Positions 1 to 12,300 of a DNA stretch of 64,000 nucleotides are shown here, one piece after another (the first letter of the stretch is position 1; each line of letters starts with the position of its first letter). The stretch spans positions 2,966,196-3,030,195 of the forward strand of contig ML058586.1 in assembly GCA_003013855.2 (NCBI GenBank), given 5' to 3'. The position numbers and the translations under genes are program-made. The notes beneath the pieces are model-generated. The model saw only the letters and a program-made list of their open reading frames with translations, was not told the DNA's origin and did not search any database. The stretch comes from Liriodendron chinense (Eukaryota > Streptophyta > Magnoliopsida > Magnoliales > Magnoliaceae).

Positions 1-323
1 ACCACTGTATGTTGTGGAAAGATATGGGCCACATCATATAATTCCTCACCTTCAATCACAACCTAAATCATGTCCATTCATCCGCTGTAAACGTCAGTCA
101 AGACTAGCCAAGTTGGGGGCCCCATTATGCATGGAGAAGGGCCTGAGAAATAGTGTATAGAAAATCCTGAGTGGTCCAAGTTCATTCAACCACTTCAGAA
201 GCTTAGGCAGTCCCACTGAATAGCTGAGGTTATGCTCCATGGACAATGGAGTATGGAGTCCATGAATGGTCCAGATTGACTATGCTTCACCATTTCATAT
301 AGAAACTTGTTTGGGTTTTACAG

Positions 324-1429
324 GCAAGAAATGCAAGAGTAACAATCAATGCAGTGCATCCTGGAATTGTGAAGACTGGAATAATCAGAGATCACAAAGG
401 CTTAATCACAGGTATGAAATTCTTCTCCCTACAATTTCTCTTCCCTTTTATTAGGGTTGGGAATGGGCCGGGCAAGAGCTAGGCCGGATTAGGTCTTAGG
501 CCTGGCCCTGTAAGGAGAGTAACCTCCATCCAAGAGAGTTCTATTATATAAACGGTTCAGATTTTTTAACATGACCCAAATCCAAAGAGTGTTTTTAAAC
601 TCCACATATATGGTGAATAGGAATTGCCCAGAAGTATATTTAAACCATCGATTCTTTTTGTATAATGGTGGCCCACTTGATGATTGGACCAGATTATACA
701 TCATAGCCCCTACACCCAAACAGGCCTAGACACCCAGCATAACTTTCGAGCTGTGGCCACCCAGCCCTCCGGCCTGGTTTAAGACCTCAAGCCCTAGCCT
801 TAAGGGGATCAACCTGCCTGGCCCATTGCCAACCCTATACAAATCATATCAATAGCAATGGGAAAGCTTCCTGAAATACTTACAAAATTAATGGCGTGTT
901 TGGCTGCACCAAATTTCCTGACATACGAAATTATGCACCAAATTTCCAGAAATTTCATCATATTTGGTGCAACCAAACACACCCTCACAACAGAGCCATT
1001 TTGTCATTTTTTTTTTTCTTCATCCGAAGTAAGAGCATTTCTAGTTCTTAAAGAATTAAAAAAAAAAAAAATCTATGAAAAATAACTAAATTCATTTTGT
1101 TCTGTTGCAGATTCGGTGTTTTTCCTGGCATCAAAGCTACTAAAATCAATAGCCCAGGTCTGTTACCTTTGCTATCAGAAATAGCTCATTTTGTTTTCTC
1201 TGTGCAAAATTCCAACAGAATTCTTTTTCTTTCTTCTCCTCTTCAGGGGGCGTCGACGACATGCTATGTTGCACTCAGTCCAAAACTCACTGGAATTAGC
1301 GGAAAATACTACGCAGACTGCAATGAGAGTTCATGCTCAAGCCTAGCAAATGATGAAACGGAAGCAAGAAACCTTTGGAAGCAAACCCGCACACTGATCT
1401 ACAGACGATTATGTCAATCCGTAACTTAG
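324..1429 (+). CDS. Short-chain dehydrogenase/reductase, TIC32-like, 3' end (three exons)
   Basis: Three spliced exons, 324-411, 1111-1157 and 1245-1429, join in one frame: 88 nt, then 47 nt, then 185 nt ending in TAG at 1427-1429. Introns are GT..AG (412-1110 and 1158-1244). The peptide shows the SDR segment after the active site, INAVHPGIVKTGI, where the PG pair closes the cofactor pocket. It is followed by the tail SGKYYADCNESSCSSLAND, typical of the plant TIC32 / WW-domain-oxidoreductase-like SDRs. These are NAD(P)-dependent oxidoreductases; some are plastid inner-envelope proteins. The Rossmann GxxxGxG and the YxxxK active site must lie off the left edge, since 1-323 shows no coding signal. 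Only about 106 residues are visible. The SDR family is clear from the motifs; TIC32 itself versus a paralogue cannot be decided here. Confidence 0.85.
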
Positions 1430-1594
1430 TATGCATACAACATAGCTACATTCGACCGTACATATACAAAACCTGCAGAGGCATCCTGTAAAAACCCATG
1501 TATATACATCTAGGCATGCACATCACAATGGATATGTATGTGTATGTGTATGTACATCCACACATTATGAGTAGCTCACAGATTTACTAGTGCA

Positions 1595-1600
1595 AATAAA
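1595..1600 (+). terminator. AATAAA polyadenylation signal of the SDR gene
   Basis: A canonical AATAAA lies 166 bp after the SDR stop codon, in AT-rich sequence. This is a plausible 3' UTR position, but plant signals are loose, so the assignment is tentative. Confidence 0.4.
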
Positions 1601-2742
1601 AGCAACCATTCACATGCATATGTATGTATTCGTGCATTTTACAAACGGCTCATGCATGAACTAATGCACTGTACTATATAAGTATTAGCTTAGACAGACT
1701 ATCAATTTCGGACAGGAACATTTCGGTTTTGTATGCAAACAACAAATCATGGCCGTGAAGTCATCAGTCATGTTTCCATACCTTTGCAATGAGAACTTTG
1801 GCAAATAATGATGGTTGATACGTAGTCTCTGGCATATAATGAACTGCACAAATCATGGGACATACTTTGATGACTCTTGAACAGAAAATTAGATTCATTT
1901 AATTTCTAACTGGCTGATAAATGGTATTTAATGGACAGTTGGAATGAAATCAATCAATGATAATGATTCAAGAAGCAAACAAGATGTTAGGAAAGTTAAA
2001 TTAAAGCTTATTTTTTAATGATTGAGTTAAATGTATTCTACATGTACGACAAGTGCCTGAATATCGAACATCACACGTTGCCAGAGCATCAAACAATTTT
2101 TCTTTTTTCTTTTCTTTTTAAAATCGCCTCCACCCAAATCCCATGTCCTGCAAACCATTTCCTCTCCACGTGCAATGCACATGTCATATCTCCTCTCGCG
2201 TGCATGGAGAGAGACATGCTCACAAACTAGTTGCAAACTGGTGGTTTCATCTTTAAATTCGAAAAGATTCTCCAACATATGGTGAAACTGTAAGCGGACA
2301 CTTTTTTTTTTTTTATGCACACACACCCCACACCCACCCATGCACTCACACCGCAGTGTCACCAACTGTAAGCAGACACTTAGCACTAGTGTTTAAATTT
2401 AAATGTTAAACTACTAGCTGTACATGAGCACTTTGTGTGCGTGTGCGTGAGCACATGGGGGATGCTAACACCCCTCTCCTTCATGAGGACATTAGCAACA
2501 TCCACAAAGCTTTTAACTGACCTATAGGGCATCCAATCATCAACCCAAACTGTCCATTCATTTGTTTCACACTACCATTGGCAGGTCACAGCACAAAACT
2601 CACACACATGAGGAGAGATCTCCGAAGGGGAAAACTGCCATTAATAAAACCCAACAACATGTTGGAGTTAAAAGAGTTCTTACATTCAACACATGGGAGC
2701 TGCGTCAATTACAACCATATTGGCATTTGGACTTACAGAATG

Positions 2743-2846
2743 AGGTTAGACAATTGTGTTAACAACATTGTGTCGGGCTTCTTTCCACATCAAATTAAGT
2801 TAGACAATTGTGCTAACAACATTGTGTCGGGCTTCTTTCCACATCA
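2743..2846. repeat. Direct tandem duplication, about 54 bp x 2
   Basis: The segment starting 'ttagacaattgtg' and ending 'ctttccacatcaa' occurs twice in direct succession with one or two mismatches. The surrounding 1.6-3.3 kb has no gene I can support; its open frames are short and show no family motif. Confidence 0.7.
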
Positions 2847-3324
2847 ACTCACAGCAGAATCCTGTTGAAACATATGAGACATAAACAGAAACAAAAACAG
2901 ATGAATAATTCTACAGGCCAGTCTCACCAAGCAAACCCAACATCACATGGTCATGATCATGACCAGCTAACCGAACAGGTAGGAGCATGTGATACATGGC
3001 TGATCTCATCAGGAGCAATGACATGTGCTGCTGCACCCATGGTCATTTTCTTCCCTGCAGAGAAGAATTTATCAAAACTCAGTAAAAGCTGCTGAGGAAC
3101 TTCTGTAACATTATTTTGCAGCTGGAAAATGTAAAGACTCAATTACTAGAAGCACAAGCTGAAATATTTCTCTACTAAATCCATAAATGAGCATCACATT
3201 AACACAAACACGTGTGCATGCACATATACATGCATACAGGGAAATTCTACAGAGTTAATGTCACCACCAAAGTTTTGGAGGTCACAGATCAGTGTGAATG
3301 ACATTCAACAAGTCAGAAAGGTAT

Positions 3325-4158
3325 TCATCCAGGACGCCCTAATTATGATGCATGCTCATGACCACATATAATCCAGCAGAAATAAAAGACAATAATGATC
3401 TAAAAATTCAACATCAACTATCATAAACTGAAAAAACCACAAAGAGACATGCAATGAAGCGGGCCATCATCACAACCACGAAGTATGAAACTCAATTATT
3501 GCTATAGTTGGATCCGACAAGGGATGGAACCTCCCGATCTTGTATGGTCTTAATCCAAATACCCAATGTGAATCACTAGTCCAAGGGATCGAGGGATTTC
3601 TTGGATTAGGGATTTTAGAATTTGAAAAATAGGAATTTTGGATCAAATCTCAAATCTAGGATCGAAAAGTTATGAGAGAATAGAAATAGAGAAGAGGAAA
3701 TAATAAGTTTACCTTAGAAGAAGTTAGAGGGGCACAAGAAGAAAAGAGAAGAATGAGATCAAGAAAGAAGAAGCACCATGAGAAAGGGAAAAAGAGGAAG
3801 GAGGCAACCAAAGGTTTGCTCTTTTTCATAAATCAATGACTAATAAAAAAGGTTTAGGGCAACACCCTTATAAAATTCGAAATTAGCATAATTACCAAAA
3901 TACCCCTACTAACAAAATTTCAAAAAAAAGACATTTGCATAAAAAAAAAATACGCACACTAACCCAAAACTCAAATAAGTAAAAAATGCATAAAATAAAC
4001 TCAAATCTAAGATGTCCAATGGGCTCCGATGATGGTGTGATGAAAGTGGGCCACAACGAACCAACGGCCCGATCATATCATCATCACGATCCAACAGTCC
4101 AATCATATCATCATCACGATCCAACAGTCCGAAAAGAACTCGACTGATGTCCGCATCA
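3325..4158 (-). repeat. 3' LTR of the 3.3-7.3 kb Gypsy derivative
   Basis: Left-hand LTR on the plus strand, and the 3' LTR of the minus-strand element. It matches 6485-7323 over its length, apart from its mutated outer end (tcatcc in place of tgatgt) and a short duplication around 4070-4125. Confidence 0.8.
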
Positions 4159-4341
4159 TTCTCCTCGTCTGAAAAGAACTCGACTCCGATGAGTTAAAAC
4201 TCTTGTGGCGCTCTAACAAATCCGGATCAACATTCTGCAACTCCACTTCAGTAAACCACGTTGATTCTGACGGTGGTTTATTCTTCCATTTGATAAGATA
4301 CCTTTGGAAATTTCCATCTCCCGTGGAAACTATCTCTTCAT

Positions 4342-4810
4342 CTACAATTTTCTCAATCTCTTCCTTACAAATAATATGTGGAGGAAGGGGGGAGTAAGTT
4401 GTGAAGAAAATTCAGAGAATGGCCATGAAAGGGATGATGGATCAATGGTAGGATTAGGGGAACGGACTAGATCCTCCACATTAAACGTTGGAATAATGCC
4501 CATTTCAGGTGAAAAGTCAATCTGGTACGCGTTGGACCCAATTTTCTGCAATATCTTGAATGGTCCAGCACTACGCGCTTGTAATTTCTTAGCGGAACCC
4601 TGTGAGAACCGCTCTGGCCTTGTCCTCACCATTACATAATCTCCTTCCTAAATTTCTTGCAATCTATGATGCGAGTCAATTAAAAGCATATAACTATCAT
4701 TGCTTCTATTAATCCGCCTGTCTAATATATGTATACAATTCATGAATGTGTCGTGCAAATGCATTGGCCGACTCTGAAGACTTTTGGATGGCAAACATGG
4801 GTGAAACTAA
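4342..4810 (-). pseudogene. Integrase C-terminal and chromodomain-linker fragment of the Gypsy derivative
   Basis: The minus-strand frame matches the same part of the element at 17692-18648, including the conserved stretch RPERFSQGSAKKLQARSAG and the NVEDLVRSP block. Upstream, 4740-4810 continues the integrase C-terminal region after stops. The chromodomain itself is broken by frameshifts toward 4203-4341. Confidence 0.75.
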
Positions 4811-4834
4811 ATGATGCTCTGAAAAATCAACGAA

Positions 4835-5956
4835 CTAGAAATAAACAATCCTATGACCTAGAACTTGGGAAACTGAAACAAAAGGATACTTCTCATGGGT
4901 GACACATAATTTCTCATTATAAGTATTATAAACAAGGATGATTTTCAGGTATCCCAACACTTGAGAACACACACTATTAATACCAAGTCTTGAGCAGATC
5001 TTGGCATCGGCCATTATGTCCAAAATGTCATCAAGATGCGGGATAGGGACTCTGACCATCATATCTACCATGACGTGAATACGTCGCACGATGGCATGAT
5101 ACTTGACTAAAGCTTTGTGGACGGTCAAGATATGCCCACATGTGTGACATATGCCATTGTTCTTGGAAGTGAAAAGGGCAGGCAAGACACACAAAACAAA
5201 ACTCCAACTCAAACTTTCCTTATTGAATTCTTCCCCGAGAAGTTTATCAAATTGGCGCTGCATTTCTGTATTTTCTATGGGATTCAACTGGTATTGAGGA
5301 AAGCTTGACAGGACCAACCTAGGGACAAGATCGATTGTGTGTTGAATGTCCCATATGGGTGAAAATTTATCCCATAAATCATCCGGTGGGATATCACAAG
5401 TCATATGGGCATCCACCATCATATCCTCACTAGTCTCCTTTTCAAATTCATTCGTGTGCATTATAGTAAGAGACTTAGATTGGGAATCTACATCACTTAA
5501 ATCGCACATGACATCTGGAAGTGGTGCGGTCTCAATTCCTTCGACCTTTTCATCACTAGCACACACTTCGCCATCCTCAACGATGATGAGCGATGCCTCA
5601 ATTTCTTCCATTTCATCACTAGTGACGTTAGGCACGTACTCTCCCACTTCATAAACATCATGTTTGGACCCATCCAACTTGTCGTTCACCAAAGCATAAT
5701 GTTGATCATCTTTTCCATAGTTAGGGCTAGTATGGTTGAATGCCTCTAATTTGTCGTTGAGATTCTGGAAGGATTTTCTAGAATGGTTTTCAATGTTGTC
5801 TAGACATCGAGATATGGCGGCCAAAGCCTCCAGAATCTGATCCTGATTCATGGTAGTGATGCGTAATCCAAAACCATTACCAAAACGAATGGGCACACAA
5901 CGGAGGAATTGTCCTAGGTTCTTCCTAAACTCGACTCTATGGACTAGATGACTCAC
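4835..5956 (-). pseudogene. Chimeric gag-like / reverse-transcriptase remnant (373 codons) of the Gypsy derivative
   Basis: This open frame starts with a gag-like coiled N-terminus (about residues 36-80). An acidic linker follows, and then the pre-RT segment with DIQHTIDLVPR and a decayed RT palm. Compared with the related full element it lacks the zinc knuckle, the protease DSG motif and the catalytic YFDD box. The frame is open although the enzyme cannot be functional, so it may be open by chance or retained as a structural protein. Confidence 0.7.
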
Positions 5957-6009
5957 AATATAAATGCGATGAATTTAAACTGCAATGAACTAACACTAAT
6001 TAATTCTAG

Positions 6010-6400
6010 ATAATGCGACTCAAATCTGGAAATTTTCGAAATTAAGAAACTTTCTAAAATTGGAAAGTTTTTTTAAAATTGGAAACTTTCTAAATCTGGA
6101 AATTCTCCAAATTAAGAAACTTTCTAAAATTGGAAAGTTTCTAAAATTGAAAACTTTCTAAATCTGAAAATTCTCCAAATTAAAAAACTTTCTAAAATTG
6201 GAAAGTTTCTAAAATTGGAAACTTTCTAAATCTGGAAATTCTCCAAATTAGGAAACTTTCTAAAATTGGAAAGTTTCTAAATCTGGAAATTCTCCAAATT
6301 AGGAAACTTTCTAAAATTGGAAACTTTCTAAATCTAAAAATTCTCCAAATTAGGAAACTTTCTAAAATTGGAAACTTTCTAAATCTGGAAATTTCCTAAA
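6010..6400. repeat. Tandem repeat array in the leader of the Gypsy derivative
   Basis: About six units, 51-67 bp apart, each carry 'aattctccaaatta' (one diverged) followed by 'aaactttctaaaattgg'. They lie between the primer-binding site and the first coding remnant. The full element at 12617-19453 has one or two diverged units at the matching leader position (13655-13705), so the array expanded in this copy or its lineage. Confidence 0.85.
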
Positions 6401-6484
6401 ACAAACCTAAAAATCAAAACCCTAATTTTTTTTTATAACTCGATTTAGACAAAACCATGCAAGCCTACTCTCTGGTACCAAATT

Positions 6485-7323
6485 TGATGTAGGACGCCCT
6501 AATTATGATGCACGCTCATGACCACATATAATCCAACAGAAATAAAAGACAATAATAATCTAAAAATTCAACATCAACCATCATAAACTGAAAAAACCAC
6601 AAAGAGACATACAATGGAGCGGGCCATCATCACAACCACGAAGTATGAAATTCAATTATTGCTATAGTTGGATCCGGCAAGGATGGAACCTCCCGATCTT
6701 GCATGGTCTTAATCCAAATACCCAATGTGAATCACTAGTCCAAAGGATCGAGGGATTTCTTGGATTAGGGATTTTAGAATTTGAGAAATAGGAATTTTGG
6801 ATCAAATCTCAAATCTAGGATCTAAAAGTTATAAGAGAATAAAAATAGAGAAGAGGAAAAAATAAATTTACCTTAGAAGAAGTTGGAGGGGCACAAGAAG
6901 AAAAGAGAAGAATGAGATCAAGAAAGAAGAAGAAGCACCATGAGAGAGGGAAAGAGGAAGGAGGCAACCAAAGGTTTGCTCTTTTTCATAAATCAATAAC
7001 TAATCAAAAAGGTTTAGGGCAACACCCTTATAAAATTCGGAATTAGCATAATTACCAAAATGCCCCTAGTAACAAAATTTCAAAAAAAAGACATTTGCAT
7101 AAAAAAAACGTACGCACACTAACTCAAAACTCAAATAAGTAAAAAATGCATAAAATAAACTCAAATCTAAGATGTCCAATGGGCTCCGATGATGGTGTGA
7201 TGAAAGTGGGCCACAACGAACCAACGGCCCGATCACATCATCATCACAATCCAACGGTCCGATCATATCTCCTCCAAGCAACTAACACATGTCTTCCCAA
7301 GGTGGGGCCTGATGTCTGCATCA
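6485..7323 (-). repeat. 5' LTR of the 3.3-7.3 kb Gypsy derivative
   Basis: The plus-strand ends are tgatgt..gcatca, the inverted TG..CA signature. The primer-binding site (plus-strand ctctggtacca, 6470-6480) lies next to its inner end. Confidence 0.8.
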
Positions 7324-7329
7324 AGTATC

Positions 7330-8220
7330 CCCCACAATAAAAATAGGATGCCCAAAAATGGGGCTGATAAAATCGTCCGGTGGACCACACCATAGAAAAC
7401 TAAGAAAAAATATGTTCAAAACATATAAATTCAAGTGGAGGGATCCACTTGATTGTTGGATTGGGCTGATTTTTTGGGGCATCCCAACATCATCATGGGG
7501 TGCACCAAATCCACAGGTTGGATGGCATACGCATATTATGGCAGGGCCCAAAACATAGAAAACATTATAAAAATGCCCTTATCTTCACAAATTCAAGTGG
7601 TGGGGCCCACCCAACGTTTGGATTGGGCTGATTTTTTTGCGTGTCCTATCAACATGTTGGGGTGGGGCACACCTGATGCATGGGATGGATGGCATACACA
7701 ACTAGGCAGGCTCCATGCAAAATTTCGGACTAATGTATGGGGAGAGTCCTCCCCCCATTTTCCCCCATGGTGTGGCCTGCCTGGTGTCTGAATTGGCCTG
7801 ATTTTTTGGGGGCCCCCATAAATCGACTTGGTGCACCTGATGCATGGTCGAATGCCGTGCATATGCCATATAGTAATGATCCCATAGTGATGACACCAAG
7901 GGAACATTCCTGTGTTGATGAGCAAAGTGAGACAGCCACAATGTGGGTTGAACACCCACTCCGCCCATCATGTACACCACAATATGTTCACCCTTGAGCC
8001 CAAAAAATTGGTCCAACTCAGAGGGGCCACACCAGAGGGAACAGTGTAAAACCATGCCTAAAACCTCTAAAATCACATGGTGTGGCCTTCCTGAATCTTC
8101 AAATAACCTAACTTTTTATGTTGCCCTTCATCCTATTGAGGCACATATGATGAATGGATTGGATAGGACATACACAACACGGTGGGACCCATAATCAATC
8201 TGGAAAGTTATAAGAAATGA
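7330..8220. repeat. Intergenic repeat block with 'gattgggctgattttttggg' units
   Basis: At least three diverged units are spaced about 160-175 bp apart (near 7460, 7620 and 7790). Each has 'ggattgggctgatttttt' or a close relative, followed by a 'gatgcatgg...ggatggcatac' segment. Overlapping open frames on both strands here are repeat-derived; none shows a protein family motif. Confidence 0.55.
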
Positions 8221-8379
8221 AAATCGATCTCCAGTAACATTACACATGCATGCGAACAATCTAACACACCAATCCTCTTTCTACAGTGACATGGCAAATT
8301 TCACACTGAATATAGAGAAGCTAAGATTCATGCGCACATAAATACATCAATATAGGGCCTCATGCAAGCATGTAAAAAG

Positions 8380-8533
8380 TGTCTTGCCTGCTAGCCCAGC
8401 TGGAAGATGCCTAGGCGTTTCAACAGCAGGTCTCAGGTTCAAGTGCTAAGGAGACACTAACCCCACCAGTGGGTGGGTGCATTGTGTGACTAACTGGGTG
8501 GGTGTGTTGCATGACTAACCAAACAAAAAAAAA
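8380..8533 (+). mobile_element. tRNA-derived SINE with 18-bp target-site duplication
   Basis: The 154-bp body has an A-box-like segment (tagcccagctgg), a B-box-like segment (ggttcaagtgc) and an A-rich 3' tail. It is flanked by a perfect 18-bp direct repeat, ATGCAAGCATGTAAAAAG, at 8362-8379 and 8534-8551. Its 3' half (gtgactaac..gggtgggtg) recurs in the SINE at about 23943-24123. Confidence 0.85.
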
Positions 8534-9088
8534 ATGCAAGCATGTAAAAAGCAATCATGCATCCTTGCATGTACCATGAGTCTGAGAATAAGAGCAAATT
8601 CGGATCAAAGTTACCAAAGATCCACTTCATTGTCCATTTCATTTGTGACAAATAAAGGTATTATGTAAAGTATAAACTGAAATTGAGTTGTCTGCGGACT
8701 TCAGATAATCAACAGGGAAAATCTTCAAGGTTGGAAAAGGATGGCAAATAGATGGGTAAATACTCAACAGAAAGGAATTATGTGGGTCCACGTGAGGTGT
8801 AAATGTGGAAACAAGAATTTAAGACAAATCTTTCTCCTGATCTAATGTGATTAATGGTCCTAGATTTCTAGGAGTCCCTTGCATGTCATTTGCTAGGCAA
8901 ACTGTACCATGGCAGGAGCTCTTGTGAGATTATCTCTATCAAACTTATTTCACATTTCTAATATCCATGAGAACTGGAAGACTAGATGGTGGTATTAGGA
9001 GTAGGTGAAATTGAATACATAATATTTGCAAGGAATGCCCCCTGTTATCTACCTATGGGCTGTGTTATATTGGTTTTCACTGCATTGA

Positions 9089-9384
9089 TTAATGAAGCTT
9101 GTCACCAGCAAAAGAGGAAAATGGAGAGAAATATCTGTGGGATACCTTAAGGCGTGGGGTCCGACGAAGAGATGATGCAGATTTCGGGGATGCAGTTGCT
9201 GGCTTACGAGCACGACCATGATTAACTTTTTTCAGGGGTCTGTCGAGTTCAGCTTGAGATTCAGTTAGAGACTCGTTTTGCTTTGTTAGGGATTCGCTTC
9301 TACTGCTTGTGAAAACTGAAGTAGGAACCGACATAGTTAACATAGGTGATTCGGGTTGAGGAGTGGTGGGTTGATGTACCGTTC
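9089..9384 (-). CDS. SPC25: SPC25 exon 7 (C-terminal tail, stop)
   Basis: The acceptor TTATCAG joins in phase. The exon encodes a Ser/Thr/Pro-rich tail with a basic end (RARKPATASPKSASSLRRTP) and stops with TAA at 9089-9091. A GTATCC directly after ..PRLK could be a donor to a further short exon, which would shorten the tail by about 20 residues. Sequence alone does not decide between these. Confidence 0.7.
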
Positions 9385-12300
9385 CTGATAATGAAATTGG
9401 AGACATTAGATAATTGGACCAGTGGATATGTCACAGATATAGGATGACAACAATACTCTTTAGCCTATTCCATAACTTCTGCACCAATAAGCATAAAAAA
9501 TAATAACCTAAACTGCATGTTCAAGGGCACTATGTAGCAGCAACAGCAAATGAAGAAATCTCAAAAAGAAAAATGTCAAGTTTCAAAGATGGTAAAATCA
9601 GGGATTTAAATTACAGATACGATATGGGCTGATACTGCCCTCTATCAGCTGATATGACCCCTTATCACATAACAGACTAGGCTGATATAGATATGTATGG
9701 TAGATATGACCGTATCATAGAAATACTTAAAACCATAAGTAGAATTAAAAGACCAACTCAAAAGTTATATTCGGATTCCCAAAGGGGAAGAATGGATACC
9801 CGAATGTCTTCATAAAGTTGCAGTGACACTTCTCTGATTACATTAGTGCCTATATCTGCCACATTTCAGATTAAGTACTTGCCCACATGGACCTCTCTCT
9901 ATGTTGAAGATTATATTCCTTAGGTCCATTAGTTTTCCTTTAAGTGTAGCGTTACTTATGGTCCCATTCATAACTTAAGCAAGACTAGGTGAGATCCTAA
10001 TTTTCACGATGAGGCAAAATGCCATCAGGATAGAAACAAAGCTTCTTCTTTTTTCTTTTTCTTTTTCTTTTTAAGTGATGGTTAGGATAGAAACAAAGTT
10101 TTTTTTTCTTCTTTTAACGATTAGGATAAGAAGTTAATGATTCATTCTCACACATGTGAACAAGCTGTGAATGACATCAAGAATAACGATTTAATTGTCA
10201 TTTTTCTTCATGATCCCTGCCATGGATTGATCCAAGAACTCAAAAGTTTTCACCATGGTCCAGCATCTTCCATGCGCCAAAACATGCACATGGAGAATTT
10301 TTCTTATATTAATGTTGCAAAACAGAATCTACCTCGTCTAAGATTTGCATTGACATCAGAAAGCAAAAGCACAATCAAGTGCATGCAGAACCACAATATG
10401 ATTACGTAACTGAAAGGACAATTGTACACAGAACAAAAGGATCTTGAGTAATGGAAGAATACGGCATATGCCGAGTATATGATCTGATGAAAAACTAACA
10501 GTTGAAATCTGATTAAAAACAGAAACTCAAGAATACTTGAGATGCTTAATAGGACTGCAGGGGGGGGAATACAAAAGTTACAGCTTGGTTGAATTCTATG
10601 GACAAGTATGAAAGGTAAAATCATTAAAAGATGTTGACAGTTTAATAGAGCTACTGGCAACATCTCCACAATGGCTCACAAATTCATCTGCCTAGAAGAT
10701 GCAAGAAGAAAGTAATACTGGACAAAAGTTTTCACCTTTTGATGCAGCCACAAGAAACCTCTCTCTCATTGTTCTCACAAACTTGAACAAACCATTAGTT
10801 TGGTTCAACTCTCGCATCAACTCTTTGGTGTCCTCAATGTAAGGCTCACAATTCAGCACTGAAAATTACCATCAAATTCATTAAAATAGACAACTTCTTC
10901 AATGAGCCCACAAAGCACACAGAATTATCTCTCACCATTTAAAGATAATCCATGGTAATCAATAAGCATTTCAATTTTGAATTCTCAAAAGTGTTAAGAT
11001 TCCCGTACATATTTCTTAGATGGTGGGAAATATGTGCTCACTGAATCTCATGGAATACTGAGTTCACACAATCTTTTTCCATTAAAATATCACAGATAAT
11101 ATGAAAAGTGAAAGCTCATGTTGATAAATGCCACCAGTTAGCAATAACCAAGAAAGGATGTTGACAATATCAATAAATCTGTTACTTACAGGTGTAGGTA
11201 TCATTCACGTGCCGAATGGTGAACAAGTATTCTTTATTTGGATTTTCCATGTCAATTTTGTTGAATATGAACTTGACTCCTTGAAACCCACAAAAAGAAA
11301 AAACATTTTAAATAGAAGAATTTCTCTCTCAATGGAAAAGGCTGAAAATGATATGTAAGAGATTTTTGGTTACCTTTTCCTGCTTCGATTCGGAAGCCAA
11401 GGACCATATTGTACCATGAAATGGCTTTTTCTAGATCTTCTAAGTGATTGATGTCTTGATTATTCTGTTTTTCGAGTTCTGCAAAAGCTTTCAACAAGAA
11501 AATCTGGTTTTTAGCAGTCAAGTACAAACTAATGGAAAACGAAACATTCATAAAACCAGAATTCTTTTCATCGCCCGCAACTGGAATGGTCAGAGAGATC
11601 CAACTCAAACCAAAGCAAGGATTCAAGTCAAGAAAAGCTGCAAAATAAAGAGCACCCACATTTATTGATGGCCACAAGTATGCATGTTACAGATTTTGTT
11701 ATCAATATCTTGCTTGTTTACATATTTAGGATGGTAAAGCGTAAAGATTAGTTGAGGATGAGGCAGTGCTTCAGGAAATTTTAGAGAGAAAATATGGTGT
11801 GAGAACAGATGGTGGGGCTTCCCATTTGGATCAGGATATCAGATATCAGTTTTTAGGGAATGGAAAGCCATTCAAGCTTGGAAGAGATGGATATCAGTTT
11901 TTAGGGAATGGAAAGCCATTCAAGCTTGCTAGAGCCATCTCTTCCGAGGTAGGGCATGGCAACCATATTCATTTTTCGGAGGACCGATGTAGTGAGAGGC
12001 TGTTGTGCTTGATCCTCAATTCCCTACAGGGCATGTTTGGATTTTGGGTGGTTGCTCCAGACATGGGTCTGGCTGTTGTGTTTTTTTTTTTTTTTTAAAG
12101 CTTTTCTAGGTTTCCTTCTAGTCTGCTTCTAGGTTTTCCTCGTTTTTTTTTTTTTTTTCCTTTTTGTTCTCTTTTATTTTTTTCTCTGTATAGTTTCTGA
12201 TTAGGTTTTTTCCCTTTTTCTGTTCTCTTTGTTTACTGTTTCCCTGTTTTCCTATTCTGTTTTCAAAAAAAAAAAAAAATTGTTTGGATCATGGGAAAAG

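Larger units (their letters stand above)
3325..7323 (-). mobile_element. Non-autonomous Ty3/Gypsy (chromovirus-type) retrotransposon, internally deleted
   Basis: Two direct LTRs (3325-4158 and 6485-7323, about 835 bp) enclose 2.3 kb. On the minus strand the primer-binding site follows the right-hand LTR (TGGTACCAGAG, close to the tRNA-Met site). A purine tract, read as ttctcctc on the plus strand, flanks the left-hand LTR. The flanks are GGTAT (3320-3324) and AGTAT (7324-7328), a target duplication with one mismatch. The interior keeps scraps of coding sequence only: a gag-like start joined to a broken reverse transcriptase region (4835-5956), then integrase C-terminus plus chromodomain (4342-4810). 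The RT metal-binding YxDD box is absent and RNase H is missing. The LTR ends and LTR text resemble those of the element at 12617-19453, so this looks like a deletion derivative of the same family that would need proteins supplied by another copy. Confidence 0.85.

Noticed and set aside
2865..3142. Possible exons (AG before 'ctggaaaatgtaaagactc', and a minus-strand frame of 61 codons)
   Set aside because: The coiled-coil-like run is only about 18 residues, there is no partner exon and I recognise no family.
6010..6400. CRISPR-like direct repeats
   Set aside because: Units are imperfect with no unique spacers, lie inside a plant retroelement leader, and there are no cas genes.
7321..8194. Several overlapping 100-125 codon open frames on both strands
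   Set aside because: They fall in repeated non-coding units, overlap each other on both strands and show no domain or splice support.
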